In this document: piece after piece, positions 61,039-64,000 of the stretch | Numbering within the stretch: the stretch's first letter is position 1 | How the letters are laid out: every line of letters begins with the position of its first letter | Assembly: GCA_036399055.1 (NCBI GenBank) | Contig: DASWNX010000035.1 | Coordinates: forward strand, 1-64,000 | Length of the DNA: 64,000 nt | Origin: Jatrophihabitans sp. | GTDB lineage: Bacteria > Actinomycetota > Actinomycetes > Mycobacteriales > Jatrophihabitantaceae | Direction: 5' to 3' | Translations under genes and position numbers: made by a program | The notes under the pieces: model-generated | Seen by the model: only the letters and a program-made list of their open reading frames with translations | Databases searched by the model: none | What the model was told of the DNA's origin: nothing

Positions 61039-61988
61039 GCGCCGACCGCTTCGACCGGTGGCGGCCCGAATGCCTTCTCCAGCAGCCCCAGCACGCGCCG
61101 CCCGTACTCCTCCGAGGCCACCACCAGCGCGGTGACGTGGTTGGCCCGCGGCACCATCCAGAGCTCCGCTTTGGGATACCAGCGCAGTTGGTCGCGCACG
61201 TCGTCGGGCCGGACCACGGGGTCCTCGGCGCCGGCGATGAACAGCAGCTCGATCGAGTGGTCGGCGAACTCCTGCGGCCATGCCTCCGGCCGCAGGAACG
61301 CCAGCGAGGCCAGGGTGAAGGCCTGTCTGCCGATCCGGAACAGGATCGGGCCGCGGTGCTCGACCGGCAGCCGAGACCGGCCGGCCGCGTACATCCGCCG
61401 GATGGTGGCCTTGATGTCGAGAGTCGGGCCGCTGTCGCAGACCACCGCGCGCACGGTCTCCGGCTCCAGGTTGGCGACCGCCAGGGCCGTCCAGGCGCCC
61501 ATCGAGAACCCGACGCAGGCGATCTTGGCCCCGGCCAGCTCGGGCCGCTGCATCAGATGCCGCACCACGTGGTGGAAGTCGATCGCGTAGCGCGGCGACT
61601 GCCCGCGCCACCAGTCGCCGTCCCCGCTCTCTCCGTGGTTGCGCATGTCGAAGGTGGCCACGTGATAGCCGGCCTCGTGCAGCACCTTGACCAGCGGCAT
61701 CACCATCCCGCTGTCGCGGGCCATGCCGTGACCGAGGACCACCACGTTCCGGGCGCCGGCCCGCGGCACGAACCAGCAGGCCAGCCGGACGCCGTCGGCG
61801 CCGTGGACCCAGACCCGCTCTGCCGAGAGCCCCAAGGAGGCGGGCGTGTGCCGCGGTGGCCGCCGTTTCGGGTGGTAGATCCGCCAGGCGCCGACCACCG
61901 CTTGGCTGATGACCTGGGCCACCGGCACGATCCGGACGACCTCGCGGAGATCGCCGAACCGACCTGGGCCGGACCGCTGCGTAGTCAC
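61035..61988 (-). CDS. Alpha/beta hydrolase 2
   Basis: 317-aa hydrolase of the BAAT/dienelactone-hydrolase-like type. It shows the oxyanion region VVVLGHGMARDSG, nucleophile Ser in CVGFSMGAWTA (about 168), acid Asp in AGAEDPVVRPDD and base His in VPRANHVTALV. The first 60 residues include a possible membrane-association helix (VVRIVPVAQVISQAVVGAWRIY). GTG 61988 is chosen; longer starts run into the promoter. It is first in the minus-strand operon with the DsrE genes and divergent from the dehydratase. Release, lactonisation or hydrolysis of the product are all possible. Confidence 0.85.
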   Translation of the reverse strand: MTTQRSGPGRFGDLREVVRIVPVAQVISQAVVGAWRIYHPKRRPPRHTPASLGLSAERVWVHGADGVRLACWFVPRAGARNVVVLGHGMARDSGMVMPLVKVLHEAGYHVATFDMRNHGESGDGDWWRGQSPRYAIDFHHVVRHLMQRPELAGAKIACVGFSMGAWTALAVANLEPETVRAVVCDSGPTLDIKATIRRMYAAGRSRLPVEHRGPILFRIGRQAFTLASLAFLRPEAWPQEFADHSIELLFIAGAEDPVVRPDDVRDQLRWYPKAELWMVPRANHVTALVVASEEYGRRVLGLLEKAFGPPPVEAVGA

Positions 61989-62101
61989 TTGCCCACCACC
62001 TGTCCTTCCGACGGTGGGTAAGTTACCAGGCGGTCTGAAAGTGCCGCAGATTTTCAGTTTGGGTCCTAGGATGGCCGGAATCCGGAGTGGAAGGAGCGCA
62101 C
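61989..62101. promoter_or_regulatory. Divergent promoter region between hydrolase 2 and the dehydratase
   Basis: 113 bp with an inverted repeat CTGAAA-N10-TTTTCAG (62035-62057) and the palindrome TCCTAGGA (62064-62071), whose TAGGAT could be a -10 for the dehydratase operon 30 bp before its start. Candidate operator and promoter only. Confidence 0.4.
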
Positions 62102-63052
62102 GTGAGCTCACCGGTCTGGCCCCGGGCGACCCCGCTCGCCGCGCCGGTCGTGGTCGAGTGCCAGGCTGCCGGCCGCGCGGACTCCGTCTTTCTGCTGGAC
62201 CCCGCTGAGCCGCTGCTGGCCGGGCACTATCCCGGCTTTCCGATCCTGCCGGGTGTCTGCCTGGTGGAGTGCGCGCACCGGACCGCGCTGGCCGCGGTCG
62301 GGGACCCCACCGCCGAGCTGCGTGAGATCGAGTCGACCCGCTTCATCGGCCCGGTGCTGCCCGGTGACACCGTGCGCACCGAGGTCCTCGCGGAGGCCGT
62401 CGAGGGCGGCTGGCGGTGCCGGGCGCAGGTGTTCGCCGAGCGCCCCGGCGTCTCCGGCCGGCAGAAGGCCGCCGTGGTCCGGCTGCGGTACGGCAGCGCC
62501 GCCGACGCCGACGCCGGCGGCTCCGACGCCGGCCTTGGCGGGCCCGCGCTTCCCGCGCCCGGCCGTGGAGCGTTGGACACCGCCGGAGTCAAGCGCCTGC
62601 TGCCGCACCGGTTCCCGATGCTGCTGGTCGACTCGGTGCTGACGGCGGTCCTCGGTGAGTCGGTGGTCGCGCTCAAGACGGTCACCGTCAACGAGCCGTG
62701 CTACGCCGGCCTGGGAGAGGACAGCGCCGACCACGGTTACCCGCCGACTCTGCTGGTTGAGTCCTGGTGCCAGGCCGCTGCCCTGCTCGTCTGCCTGGAC
62801 GCGCCCAACCCCGACGTGTTGACCGGGCAGGTGGCGTTGTTCGGCGGCATCAGCGGCTTGCGGTTCGGCGCGCCCGTGCGCCCCGGCTCGCAGCTGGTGC
62901 ACCGGGCCTGGCCGGTGAAGCTGTTGGACAACGCGGCCGTGCTGAGCGGCGCCGCCGAGGTCGCCGGCCGGACGGTGCTCGAGGTCGACGCCGTCACCAT
63001 CGCCTTCCGCGAGGCAGGCGCGCTGCGCGCCGCCGCCGCGACCGGGTCCTGA
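62102..63052 (+). CDS. Double-hotdog 3-hydroxyacyl-ACP dehydratase (FabZ/FabA-like didomain)
   Basis: 316-aa fusion of two hotdog domains. The N-terminal one has a FabZ-like active site GHYPGFPILPGVCLVE (His42, Glu56). The C-terminal one begins VKRLLPHRFPMLLVDSV (about 163-179) and has HGYPPTLLVESWCQAA (His211, Glu220). A Gly/Asp/Ala linker (131-158) separates them. Predicted to dehydrate the 3-hydroxyacyl-ACP made by the adjacent FabG. GTG 62102 with AAGGAG 5 nt upstream is chosen. It is first of a plus-strand operon with FabG. Confidence 0.85.
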   Translation: MSSPVWPRATPLAAPVVVECQAAGRADSVFLLDPAEPLLAGHYPGFPILPGVCLVECAHRTALAAVGDPTAELREIESTRFIGPVLPGDTVRTEVLAEAVEGGWRCRAQVFAERPGVSGRQKAAVVRLRYGSAADADAGGSDAGLGGPALPAPGRGALDTAGVKRLLPHRFPMLLVDSVLTAVLGESVVALKTVTVNEPCYAGLGEDSADHGYPPTLLVESWCQAAALLVCLDAPNPDVLTGQVALFGGISGLRFGAPVRPGSQLVHRAWPVKLLDNAAVLSGAAEVAGRTVLEVDAVTIAFREAGALRAAAATGS

Positions 63053-63072
63053 GGTCAGGGAGAGGAGTACGA

Positions 63073-63822
63073 GTGGAGGACAACGGCAGCCGCCCCGTCG
63101 CGCTGGTCACCGGGGGTTCCAGAGGCATCGGCCGGGCCGTGGTCCTCCGACTGGCCCAGGACGGCTACGACGTCGCGTTCACCTACCACCAGCGGCCCGA
63201 CGCCGCCGAGGAGGTCGCCAAGGAGGCGGCCCTGGCCGGCGCGCGCACGCTGTCCCTGCAGGTCGACGTGCGCGAGGCCGACGCGGTCGGGCGCGCGGTG
63301 AAGCAGACCGAGCGGGAGCTGGGACCGATCGCGACGGCGGTCGCCTGCGCCGGCATCATCCGCGACACCCCGCTGGTGCTGGCCTCGGCCGAGGACTGGA
63401 CCGAGGTGCGCTCCACCAACCTCGACGGCACGTACCACCTCTGCCGGGCGGTGATCTTTCCGATGATGAAGCGGCGCGCAGGCTCGATCGTCACGCTGTC
63501 CTCGGTCATCGGCCTGTCCGGCAACGCGACTCAGGTCAACTACGCCGCCGCCAAGGCCGGCATCATCGGGATGACCCGCTCGATCGCCCGAGAAGTCGGC
63601 CGGCACGGGATCCGCGCCAACGTGGTGGCCCCCGGCTTCATCGAGACGGACATGACCGCGGGGCTGCCGGAGAAGGTCCGGGCCCGCAACCTCGAGCAGA
63701 TCCCGCTGGGCCGGATGGGCACCGCCGCGGAGGTCGCCGAGTTGGTCGGTTTCCTGGTCTCGCCGAAGGCCGGCTACGTGACCGGGCAGGTGTTCTGCGT
63801 CGACGGCGGGATCATCATATGA
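63073..63822 (+). CDS. 3-oxoacyl-ACP reductase (FabG-like ketoreductase)
   Basis: 249-aa classical SDR: NADPH motif VTGGSRGIGRAV (residues 12-23), catalytic Ser144 region TLSSVIGLSG, Tyr157-X3-Lys161 in NYAAAKAG, and the usual APGFIETDM and VTGQVFCVDGG. It reduces the beta-keto group formed by the ketosynthases. GTG 63073 has GAGAGGAG 5 nt upstream. It lies 20 bp after the dehydratase and overlaps the next gene by ATGA. Confidence 0.93.
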   Translation: MEDNGSRPVALVTGGSRGIGRAVVLRLAQDGYDVAFTYHQRPDAAEEVAKEAALAGARTLSLQVDVREADAVGRAVKQTERELGPIATAVACAGIIRDTPLVLASAEDWTEVRSTNLDGTYHLCRAVIFPMMKRRAGSIVTLSSVIGLSGNATQVNYAAAKAGIIGMTRSIAREVGRHGIRANVVAPGFIETDMTAGLPEKVRARNLEQIPLGRMGTAAEVAELVGFLVSPKAGYVTGQVFCVDGGIII

Positions 63823-64000
63823 GCCGAGCCCCCCGTGAGCCGGTCTTCTACTTCTCGCTGCGCAGCCCGTACTCCTGGCTGGCCTACCGCGACCTGCTGG
63901 CCCGCTATCCCGACGTCGCCGAGCGGGCCCGCTGGGAGCCGTTCTGGGAGCCCGACGAAAGCTGGCGGCGGACTCTGACCGAGGCCGGCGGTCGTTTCCA
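63819..64000 (+). CDS. DsbA-fold / HCCA-isomerase-like protein, 3'-truncated by the window edge
   Basis: Only the first 60 residues are inside the window. VFYFSLRSPYSWLAYRDLL is the signature of the 2-hydroxychromene-2-carboxylate isomerase branch of the DsbA/GST-kappa fold, where SPYS replaces the CxxC of thiol oxidoreductases. Known members isomerise a carbon-carbon double bond (cis/trans) with a thiol cofactor. In a reductive polyketide cluster this may set alkene geometry, with mycothiol as cofactor in an actinomycete (inference). ATG 63819 overlaps the FabG stop. Confidence 0.75.
   Translation, partial: MSRAPREPVFYFSLRSPYSWLAYRDLLARYPDVAERARWEPFWEPDESWRRTLTEAGGRF

Overview
The window is 64 kb of high-GC, GTG-start-rich DNA from an actinomycete. 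Its left 30 kb keeps the actinobacterial block ftsK / argA / pgsA / cinA / clgR / pspA, lhr-nei2, DUF3046-recA-recX, miaB, miaA-dapF, hflX and lexA / LysM gene / nrdR / nrdJ. I recognise this block from mycobacteria and streptomycetes. The order or genus cannot be fixed from the sequence. An rny (RNase Y) gene between recX and miaB and a class II ribonucleotide reductase are the more distinctive housekeeping features. I see no rRNA, tRNA, CRISPR array or insertion sequence.

Layout. (1) 1-30 kb holds DNA-damage and genome-maintenance genes (recA, recX, lexA, lhr, nei2), tRNA and ribosome modification (rimO, miaB, miaA), envelope stress (clgR, pspA) and dNTP synthesis (nrdR-nrdJ). Three SOS boxes sit before recA and in the lexA/LysM divergent region. 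(2) 30.5-36.4 kb is a tight five-gene operon: a CysK/SbnA-type PLP synthase, two BacD-like ATP-grasp ligases, an MFS transporter and a glutathione-synthetase-like ATP-grasp ligase. It looks like a small cluster for a non-ribosomal dipeptide or tripeptide. It has lower GC and several TTA codons, and it lies between housekeeping genes. (3) 36.5-45.8 kb carries accessory metabolic genes (corA, Zn-alcohol dehydrogenase, GH15 glycosidase, VOC protein, yaaA, NUDIX and others). Several have short tandem arrays at their 3' ends that copy the stop-codon region. (4) 45.8 kb to the right edge is an unusual reductive type II polyketide/fatty-acid-like cluster that runs out of the window.

How cluster 4 may work (inference). 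Two discrete ACPs carry the chain. Three ketosynthase domains with an intact Cys-His-His set are accompanied by three degenerate ketosynthase-like domains: one pair is fused in a single polypeptide, one pair is adjacent genes, and one degenerate partner is divergent from its likely mate. A FabG ketoreductase, a double-hotdog dehydratase and a FabI-like enoyl reductase could give a full reductive cycle. A hotdog thioesterase-like protein, two alpha/beta hydrolases, two SnoaL-like proteins, an FAD oxidoreductase, a P450 and an HCCA-isomerase-like protein would tailor or release the product.

Most unexpected is a sulfur-transfer set inside the cluster: a MoaD/ThiS-like carrier ending in Gly-Gly and three consecutive DsrE-like proteins, with no E1-like activating enzyme in the window. 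The best hypothesis for a new system is a reduced or polyene-type lipid assembled by multiple KS/KS-like pairs and then sulfurated.
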